A stretch of 64,000 bases of DNA from Sphingobium sp. (GTDB lineage: Bacteria > Pseudomonadota > Alphaproteobacteria > Sphingomonadales > Sphingomonadaceae). Shown here piece after piece: positions 52,499 through 60,706 of this stretch. Position 1 is the first letter of the stretch. Every line of letters starts with the position of its first letter. The DNA is taken from assembly GCA_035196065.1 (NCBI GenBank), contig CP136575.1, positions 401,001 through 465,000 of the forward strand, written 5' to 3'. The position numbers were made by a program, and so were the translations under genes. Below the pieces are notes generated by a model. It was given only the letters and a program-made list of their open reading frames with translations. It had not been told where the DNA came from and did no database searches.

Positions 52499-52744
52499 CT
52501 ATCTACGGGCCATGCGCTCTTCAAGCATCACCACAGCAATGTCATGAGTTTCGCGCCGATCATATTCATCGCCATTGTCGAGGATTGAGCCAAGGCGTCC
52601 CATGCTGATGGCAGCTAATTGAGGATCGCCGGAATAAGCGGTCCAGACTGCACCCGTCGGTCCGTGGGTGACTTTATCGCAGTCCAGTTGAAACTGCTCA
52701 CGCATAGCTTTGACCTGCGGCATATGACCCCCGTCTGGCTGCAA
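52499..52744 (-). CDS. Small hypothetical protein
   Basis: 81 residues; ATG 52744 or 52723 (MPQVKAM). It has AAISMGRLGSILDNGDEYDRRETHDIAVVMLEER, a compact helical pattern without a known family. Last gene of element I before its right end. Confidence 0.4.
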   Translation of the reverse strand: MQPDGGHMPQVKAMREQFQLDCDKVTHGPTGAVWTAYSGDPQLAAISMGRLGSILDNGDEYDRRETHDIAVVMLEERMARR

Positions 52745-53012
52745 GATACTACAAATTACGTATGCAATGTAACACCAGCTAATACTATAGAAATACAGAA
52801 TTATGACGTACGTCTCGATCAGTTAAGTCGGCAGTGCACATTTGTTCGATGATACTAGTGAGCAACGCCTTATTGAGAGCGTCTTCAGACTGTGCTGAAC
52901 GGTCCACAGGACATCTGCCTTGATACGCTCATTGCGAAGTTACTTGGCTGACCCCAGTTACAAGTTCCTACCGTTACTTAGGCAGCGAGCTGTCGGCTTG
53001 CCAATTTAAATA
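52745..53012. other. Right-end non-coding region of element I
   Basis: No gene seen. The stretch leads into the arm repeats and the second attachment copy. Confidence 0.5.
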
Positions 53013-53032
53013 TGTTCGGATCGTGTTCGGAT
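53013..53032 (+). repeat. Arm-type repeats TGTTCGGAT, right end of element I
   Basis: Two copies at 53013 and 53024. The 23-base block from 53013 is identical to that at 33296. It lies 75 bases before attachment copy 2. Confidence 0.75.
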
Positions 53033-53087
53033 TTTTATAAGGTTCAATAACAATATGATCTAAAAGTTGAATTTTATCGATGCGAAT

Positions 53088-53139
53088 CTTGCCAAGGTTG
53101 GGGTCGAGGGTTCGAATCCCTTCGCCCGCTCCAGTTTTC
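53088..53139 (+). repeat. Attachment repeat copy 2
   Basis: Identical over 52 bases to 33187-33238. Similarity continues past the core (TCAGAAAATCAACG), so elements I and II share a left end. Confidence 0.93.
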
Positions 53140-53140
53140 C

Positions 53141-53366
53141 TCAGAAAATCAACGATTTAGAAAATAACTTCCCTACGGGAGGTGTCAATTTTGCTGTGCT
53201 CGTGTTCTTGTGATCGGCCTCGCTGTCAAAGGCGGCCATTTCTGCGGGGCTATATTCCTTGGTCGTGAAAACGGTCCAGCTCACGCAGAGCAACATGGCA
53301 GCACCGCCAACCCAAAAGCTATAGCGCACCGTATCGGGGATTGTACCTGCAGGTGCGGTGTCGACG
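53141..53366 (-). pseudogene. C-terminal stump of an MFS sugar transporter
   Basis: The minus strand reads GTIPDTVRYSFWVGGAAMLL, then WTVFTTKEYSPAEMAAF, the region before the last membrane helices of sucrose/H+ symporter-like MFS proteins. Only ~70 residues remain. It is truncated at the same point as the divergent esterase stump. Confidence 0.6.
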
Positions 53367-53373
53367 CATTTGC

Positions 53374-53675
53374 CATTAAGCGATCCCAATTGGTCAGAAG
53401 CAGAGCGGCAGGATATTTTTGCGGCATGGCGGAAATTTGCGGAGCTGGAGCTCGGTAAACCAAATGGCAGACGCATCTGGTTCGATCACGGCACCGAAAC
53501 GTTGGACGCCTTTTACCCGCCTTATCAAGAAAATCTTGATGCGGCCTTGGTCACGAACGGATGGAAAAAGGGCCGCGATTTTCAAACGACCGTTTATCCC
53601 GGCACGCCGCATGAGGAAAACGCGTGGGCGGCGCGTATGGATGATATCTTTGGCTGGATGCTTCGGAAACGGTAA
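53374..53675 (+). pseudogene. C-terminal stump of a putative esterase (alpha/beta hydrolase)
   Basis: About 95 residues match the end of enterochelin-esterase-like hydrolases: RIWFDHGTETLDAFYPPYQ with an acidic residue, and YPGTPHEENAWAARMDD with the catalytic His. The nucleophile Ser half is missing. The in-frame ATG at 53358 is fortuitous. Confidence 0.7.
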
Positions 53676-53771
53676 TGGGCTACACCGCTCGCACCACGAA
53701 TTATCGATATACCCCGCGGGTTACCACCCCGATAGGTGAAGGCGTAAAGCAGCCGTGCGACATAGTAACAT

Positions 53772-53792
53772 ACGTATACTTATGACGTATAC
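53772..53792. promoter_or_regulatory. Direct repeat ACGTATAC upstream of SGNH gene
   Basis: ACGTATAC occurs at 53772 and 53785, 13 bases apart, about 60 bases before the SGNH hydrolase start. Could be an operator; no matching regulator seen nearby. Confidence 0.3.
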
Positions 53793-53852
53793 TCATCATG
53801 AGTTGCACTTTGTGATATCGTTCCACCCCAACGCAAGGAATGGAGGGTAACT

Positions 53853-54659
53853 ATGACACATCGCAGACTTTGGGTTTTCGGCGTGATGCTGGGCATGGGA
53901 ATCGCAACACCTGCTTTTTCAAACCCAGTGGCATTGGCACCGACTCACTTTAACTCCGAAGTTCCGACTGCAAGGGTCGACTACTGGCAAAAGCGCGCGG
54001 CAGAAATCGATCAGCAACTGGCTAGCAAGCAGAGCTTGAAGCCAGTCCGGCTGGTGTTCGTTGGAGATTCGATTACCGATTTCTGGCACCTCGATGCCAA
54101 TCCGTGGTTTCCTGGGAAATATTGTGGACAAGCGATCTGGAATGAGAGCTTCGGTGGAGCGGTGTCGGCGCAGACGGCTCTCAATCTAGGTGTTTCGGGA
54201 GACCGCATCGAGCACGTCCTCCACCGGCTATTGCCTGTCGCTCAAGGCGGCGAAGGATGGCTGGACAGGCGGGATTTGCAGCCAGACACGATTTTCGTAA
54301 TGCTTGGCATCAATAACTCGTTTGATAGCGAAGATCCGGCCACTGAGAGTCTCTACAAAGGCGTCTTGGCAGTGGTAGCGCGCATTCACGAACGAAAGCC
54401 AAAATCGCGGATCGTCATTCAGTCTTTGCTACCGACCGATGACGATATAAAAAACCGCAATCTGGTTATTCCCGTGAACGACCTGCTACGTAGCTTTGCG
54501 GCAAATGCCGAGGGGACCGAATACCTCGACCTCTATCCCTCGTTCGTCGATGATCACGGCGCGCAGCGGCGCAACCTTTTCAACGATAGCTTACACCCAA
54601 GTGTTGAGGGCTATCGAATCTGGCGTGATCGCTTGCTTGAGGTCCTTCACGCCGGCTGA
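53853..54659 (+). CDS. Secreted SGNH/GDSL hydrolase
   Basis: 268 residues with a signal peptide ending ATPAFS. SGNH blocks: FVGDSITDFW (Ser), FGGAVSAQTALNLGVSGD (Gly region), MLGINNSF (Asn) and FNDSLHPSVEGY with Asp and His. It fits the acetylhydrolase/lipase branch that removes acyl or acetyl groups from sugars or lipids. GGAGGG precedes ATG 53853. It is the only intact gene of element II; the flanking sugar-transporter and esterase stumps hint that the segment came from a carbohydrate-use cluster. Confidence 0.92.
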   Translation: MTHRRLWVFGVMLGMGIATPAFSNPVALAPTHFNSEVPTARVDYWQKRAAEIDQQLASKQSLKPVRLVFVGDSITDFWHLDANPWFPGKYCGQAIWNESFGGAVSAQTALNLGVSGDRIEHVLHRLLPVAQGGEGWLDRRDLQPDTIFVMLGINNSFDSEDPATESLYKGVLAVVARIHERKPKSRIVIQSLLPTDDDIKNRNLVIPVNDLLRSFAANAEGTEYLDLYPSFVDDHGAQRRNLFNDSLHPSVEGYRIWRDRLLEVLHAG

Positions 54660-54737
54660 CAAGAGACCAGGCTGCCGCTCTCTTTTGCGCATCGCATCTA
54701 CTTTCAGAAAATTGTCGGATACTTGAGAATGTCTGGC

Positions 54738-54876
54738 ATTGGGCGCAAAACGGCCGCTAAAACATTGAACACAAAGCTCTCTGAGCAAGTGGCGTGGAAA
54801 ATGTTCGGATCGTGTTCGGATTTTTCAGGAGCTTTATAAATATCTGATTTATATTGGAAATTTCATAGATCCGAAT
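54738..54876 (+). repeat. Right-end block of element II (matches right end of element III)
   Basis: Starts ATTGGGCGCAAAA and contains AACATTGAACACAAAG, the arm repeats TGTTCGGAT at 54802 and 54813, and ATTTCATAGA.CCGAAT just before the attachment core. The same order occurs at 62973-63112 with moderate divergence on the left and near identity on the right. Confidence 0.75.
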
Positions 54877-54922
54877 CTTGCCAAGGTTGGGGTCGAGGGT
54901 TCGAATCCCTTCGCCCGCTCCA
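54877..54922 (+). repeat. Attachment repeat copy 3
   Basis: 46 bases identical to the other copies; it diverges right after the encoded CCA, so element III has a different left end. Confidence 0.93.
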
Positions 54923-55600
54923 ATGATTTCAATGACTTAGGTGATAACGCCTTTGCTGCCCAAAGCGGGGTTGCAGCCTGCGTTTTTATGATCGTTCTAA
55001 TTGGAACGCCCAAGAAAAAATCGTGGAAATTCAGTGTTTAAGTAGGCCTTGGATGGGGCATTGCCGGTTTACGTGATTGGCACTGCGCTCATCTTTGTGT
55101 TCGGCTCGCTCCTAAAAACGGATGAGCGACGATCATCCGTAACGCTTTGGGACCAGTCCGCGCAATACCAAACCCCACAAAAGTCACATTTGCCCAGGAA
55201 CAGCCGTTGGTGTCGAACACCGTTCGCCAGCGTTCCAATTGGAACAGCTTGCCCTGTCGGAAAGCCTAATCGGCCGTCGTCCTTGATCAGGTGTCATGGC
55301 AACTTCTGGGCCGGCAGCAGACTGTCCGCTTTTGGATAGATGAGTGCGCAAAGCGGACAGACTGCTCACGACCCAATTGCTGACGTTCGCAGCGAAGCCC
55401 TTCTCCTGACCGCTTTGCGCCCAATAACGGTCATCCAAGTTTTTCAGACAGCCCCTAAAAGCAGACGCCCATCACCGTATCATTTGGTAGCAAAAATAGG
55501 TGGGGGCCGGATAGGTAGCTTGCGACTCAATGTCCGCAAAAGCAGGTGCCGTGAACAGAGCAACACAGGCAGAATTATGATTTTCTAAACAAACCGCCTT
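54923..55600. other. Non-coding left part of element III
   Basis: No gene that I can support. It contains one copy (55372-55423) of a 52-base repeat also found at 57436, and several short AAGCGGAC motifs in both orientations near 55318-55360. Confidence 0.45.
55372..55423 (+). repeat. 52-bp direct repeat flanking the M28 gene, copy 1
   Basis: CCCAATTGCTGACGTTCGCA... to GCGCCCA; about 45 of 52 bases match 57436-57487. Confidence 0.7.
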
Positions 55601-57274
55601 TTACTGCTTTCTATCAGAATAAACGGCTCGGGTCGCAGCAGGCGCGTCAAGTAGGACCCAAAGCGAAACGGATGCTGCACCCAGCAAGGTGGCAACGGCT
55701 ATCGCCCGTGCCTTTCGAACCTCCATGCCGGGCCAGAGCGGTAGTGTCGATAGAACCGCCAACGCCAGTGGCAGCGCTGCGACGAAGGGCAGCGTCGGGC
55801 CAACCCCTTGCATCAACTGATGACCCAGCGCCAACATGAAGCCTCCGACTAGTGCTGCAATACCAATCCGTACGGCAGAATACCGCACCCAGAGGGTAAA
55901 GGTGACGAGCACCATCGGTAGAACAACCACATAGGCCGCCGTCGGCGCCGATGCTTGCGCGGCAAGGCTGATGATGAACAGTGGTAGCGCCGCTCCTACG
56001 ACACCAGCGCGACTTGGCTGCCAGGCAGCAAAAGCCGGGAGAAACGCCGCCAGCGAGCCCAACGCCGCCATAACCTCTAGCCGGGGGATCGCGGCCAAGC
56101 GATCATAATAATTGGCAGGCTCAAGCCCAAGGGATAAGCGGTTAAGCGAGAAGAGTATCGCTGCACTTGCCACGATCAGCGCTAACATACGTCCAGCGCC
56201 CGCCGCTAAACCGTCTGCTCCGTCTTGCCGCACGGCAAGGACCATTCCGCCCGCCGCAATGATTATCATTCCCCAACCCAGCCAAGAGGGATAAATCGCA
56301 GTGAACAACCCGAATACGTCAAAGAACACGGCATCAGCCGCCCTTTGGGGAAGTCTGTCTGCATTAACGAGCGCCTGGGTAAGGTCTAGAACCTGCCCAC
56401 CCATGTCCTGTAATGACCGTTGATCAAGGTTGTCCGGCGTTGCCAATGGTGAGTGGTAAAGGCCGGATCGGCCGATGAAGGCAAAATTATAAGCTGCGTA
56501 ATCATGCTCGATCACAGGTGTCAGATCGGAATCATTGGTCAGGAGCGCGTAAATGAACGCTGCAAGTGAAGATGCACCAGGGCGATTGACCGCATCGGCG
56601 TAAACCTGCATTGCTTCACCGTTCTGGTGTGACGTCTGGAACAGGGTGGTCCGCCCTCCGCTTCCGCGTGCTTCCATATTGATAACGGCGCCAACGCGTT
56701 TGCGCAAAGGATGGTTCGCCCAGAATTGACGCGCACCCTGCAGGCGAAGTTCTTCGCCATCGGTGACCAGCATGACCAGATCGCGTTGCTGCTGCCCCGT
56801 GGCGCGGATTGCGCGCACGACTTCCAAGCTTGCAGCAACCCCTGATGCATCGTCTGCGGCACCGGGCGAGCCCCAAACCGTATCGTGGTGCGACATCAGA
56901 ACAACTGACGAAGCGTTGCGATTTTTTCCCGGCAGAATGCCGATCAAATTGACAAATGTGGCCGGTGGATCGTTGCGTCCGCTCCAGTGATTGAGCCGCT
57001 TTACCCCCTTGGCGTCGATTCGGCCCGTGCTGGTCGAAACTTCCATCCCGAGAGCTTTCATGCGGCGAATGATGTGCTCGCGCACGACTGCGTTCTCGGG
57101 GGAGCCGGTGACATGCGGATGTTTCGCCATTGTTATCACGTCCGCCATAGCCCGGATTGCGGAGAAGCTTAGTGCCGAGGCATTACCCGGCATTGCTCTT
57201 GGCGGAGTAGTTGCAAAAAGCGCCAACATGAACGCGACAATCAGCGCCACCAAAAACGGGCCAAATCTCTTCAT
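55601..57274 (-). CDS. Membrane-bound M28 family metallopeptidase
   Basis: About 557 residues from ATG 57274, which has AAGGGGGA before it; upstream frame to 57373 is ignored. After an N-terminal membrane anchor comes an M28 zinc peptidase domain with SHHDTVWGSPGAADDASG (His and bridging Asp), DGEELRLQGA (Glu-Glu) and a terminal His in LYHSPLATPDNLDQ. The C-terminal ~230 residues form several membrane helices. This layout resembles ER-type Fxna peptidases and their bacterial relatives; it should trim peptides with the active site outside the cytosol. Confidence 0.9.
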   Translation of the reverse strand: MKRFGPFLVALIVAFMLALFATTPPRAMPGNASALSFSAIRAMADVITMAKHPHVTGSPENAVVREHIIRRMKALGMEVSTSTGRIDAKGVKRLNHWSGRNDPPATFVNLIGILPGKNRNASSVVLMSHHDTVWGSPGAADDASGVAASLEVVRAIRATGQQQRDLVMLVTDGEELRLQGARQFWANHPLRKRVGAVINMEARGSGGRTTLFQTSHQNGEAMQVYADAVNRPGASSLAAFIYALLTNDSDLTPVIEHDYAAYNFAFIGRSGLYHSPLATPDNLDQRSLQDMGGQVLDLTQALVNADRLPQRAADAVFFDVFGLFTAIYPSWLGWGMIIIAAGGMVLAVRQDGADGLAAGAGRMLALIVASAAILFSLNRLSLGLEPANYYDRLAAIPRLEVMAALGSLAAFLPAFAAWQPSRAGVVGAALPLFIISLAAQASAPTAAYVVVLPMVLVTFTLWVRYSAVRIGIAALVGGFMLALGHQLMQGVGPTLPFVAALPLALAVLSTLPLWPGMEVRKARAIAVATLLGAASVSLWVLLDAPAATRAVYSDRKQ

Positions 57275-57933
57275 GCGCTTCCCCCTTGATCGGGCAGCCT
57301 GTTGCCCGCCCCACGAAGTCAGGTCAATATCTGCGTAACAAAGCTCTAACTTGCTTGTCCAGTGCGACCCCAACCCAAAGGAGAGCCGCGCGCTGAAGTA
57401 TCGAACGGCGCTTAGGCTTCAGGATCCGCTAGCGGCCCAATTCCTGGTGCTCGCAGCAAAGCCCTTCTCGTGACCGTTTTGCGCCCATTTGCTGACAGGC
57501 TGCTTTTGGTAGCTCTCCCTCCAAAGCTGCCCGTCCGTTGATGAGTGTCTCGCGGTCGCTTCCCAAGGTCCGATTGTGGGTGGGAAGCGGACATGCAGAT
57601 GAGCTTCGTTTTCCGGCTTATTCTGAGCCGGAGGCGGACTGTCTGCTTCTATGCGCGGATCGATGAATAGCTGCCGTTTATGCAAGTCAGAAAGCCTAGC
57701 TTTTATCTCTAATTTTGCAGACGTTCGATAAGCCTCTCGCGTTTTGCAAAACCTGCCGTTCGTTCAGCTCACACTTTTCCGTTACTTATTGCTGCTTTTG
57801 TGGATCAGCTTGATCAATGCTAGTGTCTTGAATATTGTGAGAAGCAGACGTTACGCTGGTCCCAATCCGACCCACGCTTCTCAACTGGAGCGAGTGCGAT
57901 CAAGAACAAGGCATTACGAGCCGAGCAATTAGA
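57275..57933. other. Non-coding stretch with second repeat copy
   Basis: No convincing gene. It holds repeat copy 2 (57436-57487) and further short pieces resembling the 55.3-kb region (GGCGGACTGTCTGCTT near 57632). Confidence 0.45.
57436..57487 (+). repeat. 52-bp direct repeat flanking the M28 gene, copy 2
   Basis: Counterpart of 55372-55423, same orientation, on the other side of the M28 peptidase gene. Confidence 0.7.
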
Positions 57934-59151
57934 TCATGGTCGGACAACCGTGATGACGATGTCGCCAAGGAAGTTCGAACGATGACGCACCACATCGTTT
58001 GGCTGCAGGAAATGGCCGCCAGCGAGTTCGTTGGCGATAAATTTCCGGCGCGCGATATCCATCATTGATTGGCTCGCCATTGGACCGCCCTCAATTGCAT
58101 AAGCGAACGCCGCATCGATCAGGTCTCTGCGCGTTGGTGGTGTGAAGATCGTGCCCTCAGCTGTTCCAGACATCAGTGTGGCGGTCGGTGGAATCGCGCC
58201 ATCGGGCATGAGCTTGGAATAGTTGCCGCGATAGAGAAAACGCGCTTCGGTCATATCGGAGAAGGCCTTCTGCGAGAGCGCTCGGAAGTCGAGCGTCATC
58301 TCTCTGCCGCGCGCGTCTTGGCGCGGCGCGCCGTTGATTGCGGTCGTCATGCGGATGTTGGCAACAAACGTCTTCCAGTCTCTGGGAATAACGAGAAAAG
58401 GCCCCGTTGGAAAGAAATCGGGCCCGCTCTTGGCATCGCTAAAGCCGCTGCCTGAATCGAGATTATCCGGATCGGCCAGGTTGATAAGTGCGTTGCGATT
58501 GGTGAAATCGCCGCACAGGAAGAATGCCTTTACCGCTTGATCAAAGTCCTCGGCAGTTCGCAATGTCCGGTCGAAACGGACGCAGATTTCGACCTCGTAA
58601 TCGAGCAGGATGCCCTCGCGTGCCTGCACTTGGGTGCGTGCGGGAGAGGCGGGACCGAACTTGGGAAACTGGAACACGGCGCCGCTCTCGGCCTCTTCGG
58701 CGTGCTCGGGGAAATTAGTTCCTGTACCGATCTGGCGGGTGCCAGCTGGGCCTGACGGCAGCAGATCACCAATTGCAATCGTGACCTTCCGTATCGTGCC
58801 AGCGCGCCCGGCTAATACCGGGGCCAGGTTCACGGCAGCCAGCGCCGCAAACGGATCGGCTGTCGCTGGGGCACCGAGTTCGGCTAGGTCGATGCCGGTA
58901 ACGCTCTCCCCTTCCCGGGCGAGCACCAGCAATGTGTGCGTGTCGCCATTCGGCGCACGGAGCTGCGCAAGCGTGATAGCCTGCTCAAGCGGGGCGATGC
59001 CCTGAACAAGTGGCTTGTCCTCAAAGCTTGCCGGATTGAACCGTGGATCGGGCGATGTCGCCCAAGCCGTGAACACGATTACCGCCATCGCGATCATCGA
59101 CCAGCCAAACCACTTGGCGACCTTTCTTAAGGTCATTCGATTTTGCGGCAT
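57934..59151 (-). CDS. FAH-family hydrolase with N-terminal membrane anchor
   Basis: About 405 residues from ATG 59151 (GGGAGG upstream). A membrane segment near the start (WSMIAMAVIVFTAWA) is unusual for this family and suggests attachment to the inner membrane. The C-terminal fumarylacetoacetate-hydrolase fold shows NFPEHAEEAE, GILLDYEVEICVRF (metal Glu) and FLCGDFTNRNAL. Members break C-C bonds of beta-diketone-like acids or decarboxylate them. It is divergent from the TetR gene; with the DAPG-hydrolase-like enzyme it suggests stepwise C-C hydrolysis of an acylated ring. Confidence 0.82.
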   Translation of the reverse strand: MPQNRMTLRKVAKWFGWSMIAMAVIVFTAWATSPDPRFNPASFEDKPLVQGIAPLEQAITLAQLRAPNGDTHTLLVLAREGESVTGIDLAELGAPATADPFAALAAVNLAPVLAGRAGTIRKVTIAIGDLLPSGPAGTRQIGTGTNFPEHAEEAESGAVFQFPKFGPASPARTQVQAREGILLDYEVEICVRFDRTLRTAEDFDQAVKAFFLCGDFTNRNALINLADPDNLDSGSGFSDAKSGPDFFPTGPFLVIPRDWKTFVANIRMTTAINGAPRQDARGREMTLDFRALSQKAFSDMTEARFLYRGNYSKLMPDGAIPPTATLMSGTAEGTIFTPPTRRDLIDAAFAYAIEGGPMASQSMMDIARRKFIANELAGGHFLQPNDVVRHRSNFLGDIVITVVRP

Positions 59152-59203
59152 CGGCTGCAATCCTCCCTTTTGACGTCCACACAACTTCAGACGCAAAACA
59201 TTA

Positions 59204-59219
59204 TTGACACATGTTATAA
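59204..59219. promoter_or_regulatory. Candidate TetR operator
   Basis: TTGACACATGTTATAA is centred on ACATGT, with 10 of 16 positions symmetric. It lies between the divergent FAH and TetR genes, 20 bases before the TetR start. Confidence 0.4.
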
Positions 59220-59238
59220 AAATATTCAAGTCGACAGC

Positions 59239-59880
59239 ATGTCAAGACGCGAAGAAGCCAAAACATTCAACCGAGCGCGCATTTGTGCGGCGGCGGAATC
59301 GATTATTCGCAGCGAAGGTATGGACAATCTCACCATGCGTCGCTTGGCCGTGGTGGCTGGTGTCAGCCTGCGTACGCCCTACAACCTATTCGGATCGAAG
59401 ACCGATGTGCTGATCGCACTGCTCGATGAGGCAGTTTTCAAATTCACCCAATTGGGTTCGGCCCACGCTGACGGTGCGGCGATAGCGCGCATGTTGCGCG
59501 CGCTTGGGCAGATTGAGACGTTTTTCGACAGCGATGAAACCTATTACCGCGGCATTTATGCCGCGATCATGACCTCCGATCATCCAGAGGTTCGCAGCAC
59601 AAGCGTCGACCGCGCAATCGCATCGGCGCGCGTGTTAATGGCGCAAGCTATCTCCAATGGCGAACTGCGTGCGGACACCGATGCCCAGTCGTTGGGCCGC
59701 CACCTCGCGATCACGCTCCTCGCGGTGCTTGGCATGTGGGGTTCGGGGTTCTTTTCGAACCGCGAAAGCATGGCGCAGGCGCGGCGCGCGTGGCTCGCGG
59801 TCATGCTACAGCATTGCAGCGAGACATCGCGCTCCATGCTTGCAGCGGCCTATGAAAACCCCAGTGACATTGGAGACTAA
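59239..59880 (+). CDS. TetR-family transcriptional regulator
   Basis: 213 residues from ATG 59239 (MSRREEAK). The N-terminal HTH is clear: ICAAAESIIRSEGMDNLTMRRLAVVAGVS, then RTPYNLFGSKTDVLIALL. The C-terminal ligand domain is helical and less conserved. It heads an operon with the DAPG-hydrolase-like and FAD oxidase genes and is divergent from the FAH gene, so it probably controls all of them from the shared 87-base gap. Confidence 0.92.
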   Translation: MSRREEAKTFNRARICAAAESIIRSEGMDNLTMRRLAVVAGVSLRTPYNLFGSKTDVLIALLDEAVFKFTQLGSAHADGAAIARMLRALGQIETFFDSDETYYRGIYAAIMTSDHPEVRSTSVDRAIASARVLMAQAISNGELRADTDAQSLGRHLAITLLAVLGMWGSGFFSNRESMAQARRAWLAVMLQHCSETSRSMLAAAYENPSDIGD

Positions 59881-59884
59881 TACC

Positions 59885-60706
59885 ATGAACCAACGGCTCC
59901 TTGGATACCTACCGGACGAGCTTGCGCAAAGCCCCTATGCCAGCTTCTTCAATCCCGAGCTCGCACCGCTTCAGCCACAAGTCGCTGAAGCTTTGCTCAT
60001 CGGACCGCAGGCGCAAGAATTGTTTGCACCTGCTAGCGCGGCTGCAAGCATGGCTGAACCGGGCTACTGGCCGGTTGAGACCGGCTATACCTGTCCGACC
60101 GACGGCTCGATCCGGGTGTTCTGCCTGACCGAGATGCCGGGCGTGACGCCAAGGATGTGGGACTGGTGGTTCGGCTGGCACGGCTGCGAGGCGCAGCGCT
60201 ATAAGCTGTGGCACCCAAAGGCCCATATCGACGCGCGCTGGGCCGACGGGCGCAACGACGAAAACTATATCGGGCGGACATCGCTGATCACCGAGTATCT
60301 TGGCCCGAGCGTCTTGAAAGGGGCCATCGGCTTTGTGCCGCCTGCTGTTATGGGCTTTAACCAAGATCGGCTGGCCGCGCAGGGTGAAGTAGTAATCTGC
60401 GCGCGCGTCGGTGTGCCCGGGACTGCGCTAAAGGGCGGGTGGCTTCTACACCAGTTACGCCCAGTTGCAGGCGGCAGCGAAATGCGCTCGCGGATGTGGA
60501 TGGGTGGGGAAAATACCGCGCTGGGCGATAATCCCGGTGCCATAAGACGAGGATTGGCGAGAGCCATTCGTCCGGTTGCAAGCAAACTTCTTCCCGCACC
60601 CGCAGACCTGCTTGTCCATAATGCGCAAGAAATGGCGCATCTGGCGGGCTTCCTCCCACAATTGTTCGATGAATTTGGCGCTGCCTATCGCGAGCAGCAG
60701 GCATGA
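59885..60706 (+). CDS. DAPG hydrolase (PhlG)-family protein
   Basis: 273 residues from ATG 59885, with GGAG upstream and 4 bases after the TetR stop. It has the PhlG-type motifs WWFGWHGCEAQRYKLWHPKAH with metal His/Glu and, near the end, HNAQEMAHLAGFLPQL with the His-x3-Glu pair. PhlG removes an acetyl group from 2,4-diacetylphloroglucinol by zinc-dependent C-C hydrolysis. This homolog probably deacylates a similar polyketide-like aromatic. Its stop overlaps the oxidase start as ATGA. Confidence 0.85.
   Translation: MNQRLLGYLPDELAQSPYASFFNPELAPLQPQVAEALLIGPQAQELFAPASAAASMAEPGYWPVETGYTCPTDGSIRVFCLTEMPGVTPRMWDWWFGWHGCEAQRYKLWHPKAHIDARWADGRNDENYIGRTSLITEYLGPSVLKGAIGFVPPAVMGFNQDRLAAQGEVVICARVGVPGTALKGGWLLHQLRPVAGGSEMRSRMWMGGENTALGDNPGAIRRGLARAIRPVASKLLPAPADLLVHNAQEMAHLAGFLPQLFDEFGAAYREQQA

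Larger units (their letters stand above)
33187..53087. mobile_element. Element I: integrase-bearing island at tRNA-Gly (~19.9 kb)
   Basis: It runs from the attachment copy inside tRNA-Gly to just before the second copy at 53088. It carries a full-length tyrosine integrase next to the tRNA, arm-type repeats at both ends, a second short tyrosine recombinase, a serine recombinase, regulators and a replication protein, plus accessory genes. Base composition is clearly more AT-rich than the flanking chromosome, most strongly in the RHS-tip region 40.9-44.2 kb. Confidence 0.88.
53088..54876. mobile_element. Element II: 1.8-kb integrase-less passenger
   Basis: Bounded by attachment copies 2 and 3, with arm repeats inside its right end. 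It contains two gene stumps and one intact SGNH hydrolase gene and no recombinase. It would need an integrase from element I or elsewhere to move. Confidence 0.8.

Noticed and set aside
53088-53139. Extra tRNA-Gly genes at the attachment copies
   Set aside because: The 5' half of the tRNA (acceptor strand and D arm) is missing at 53088, 54877 and 63113; only the 3' part is repeated.
57744-57932. Plus-strand 62-aa frame between the M28 and FAH genes
   Set aside because: No ribosome site, no motif, and it lies in a repeat-rich non-coding stretch.
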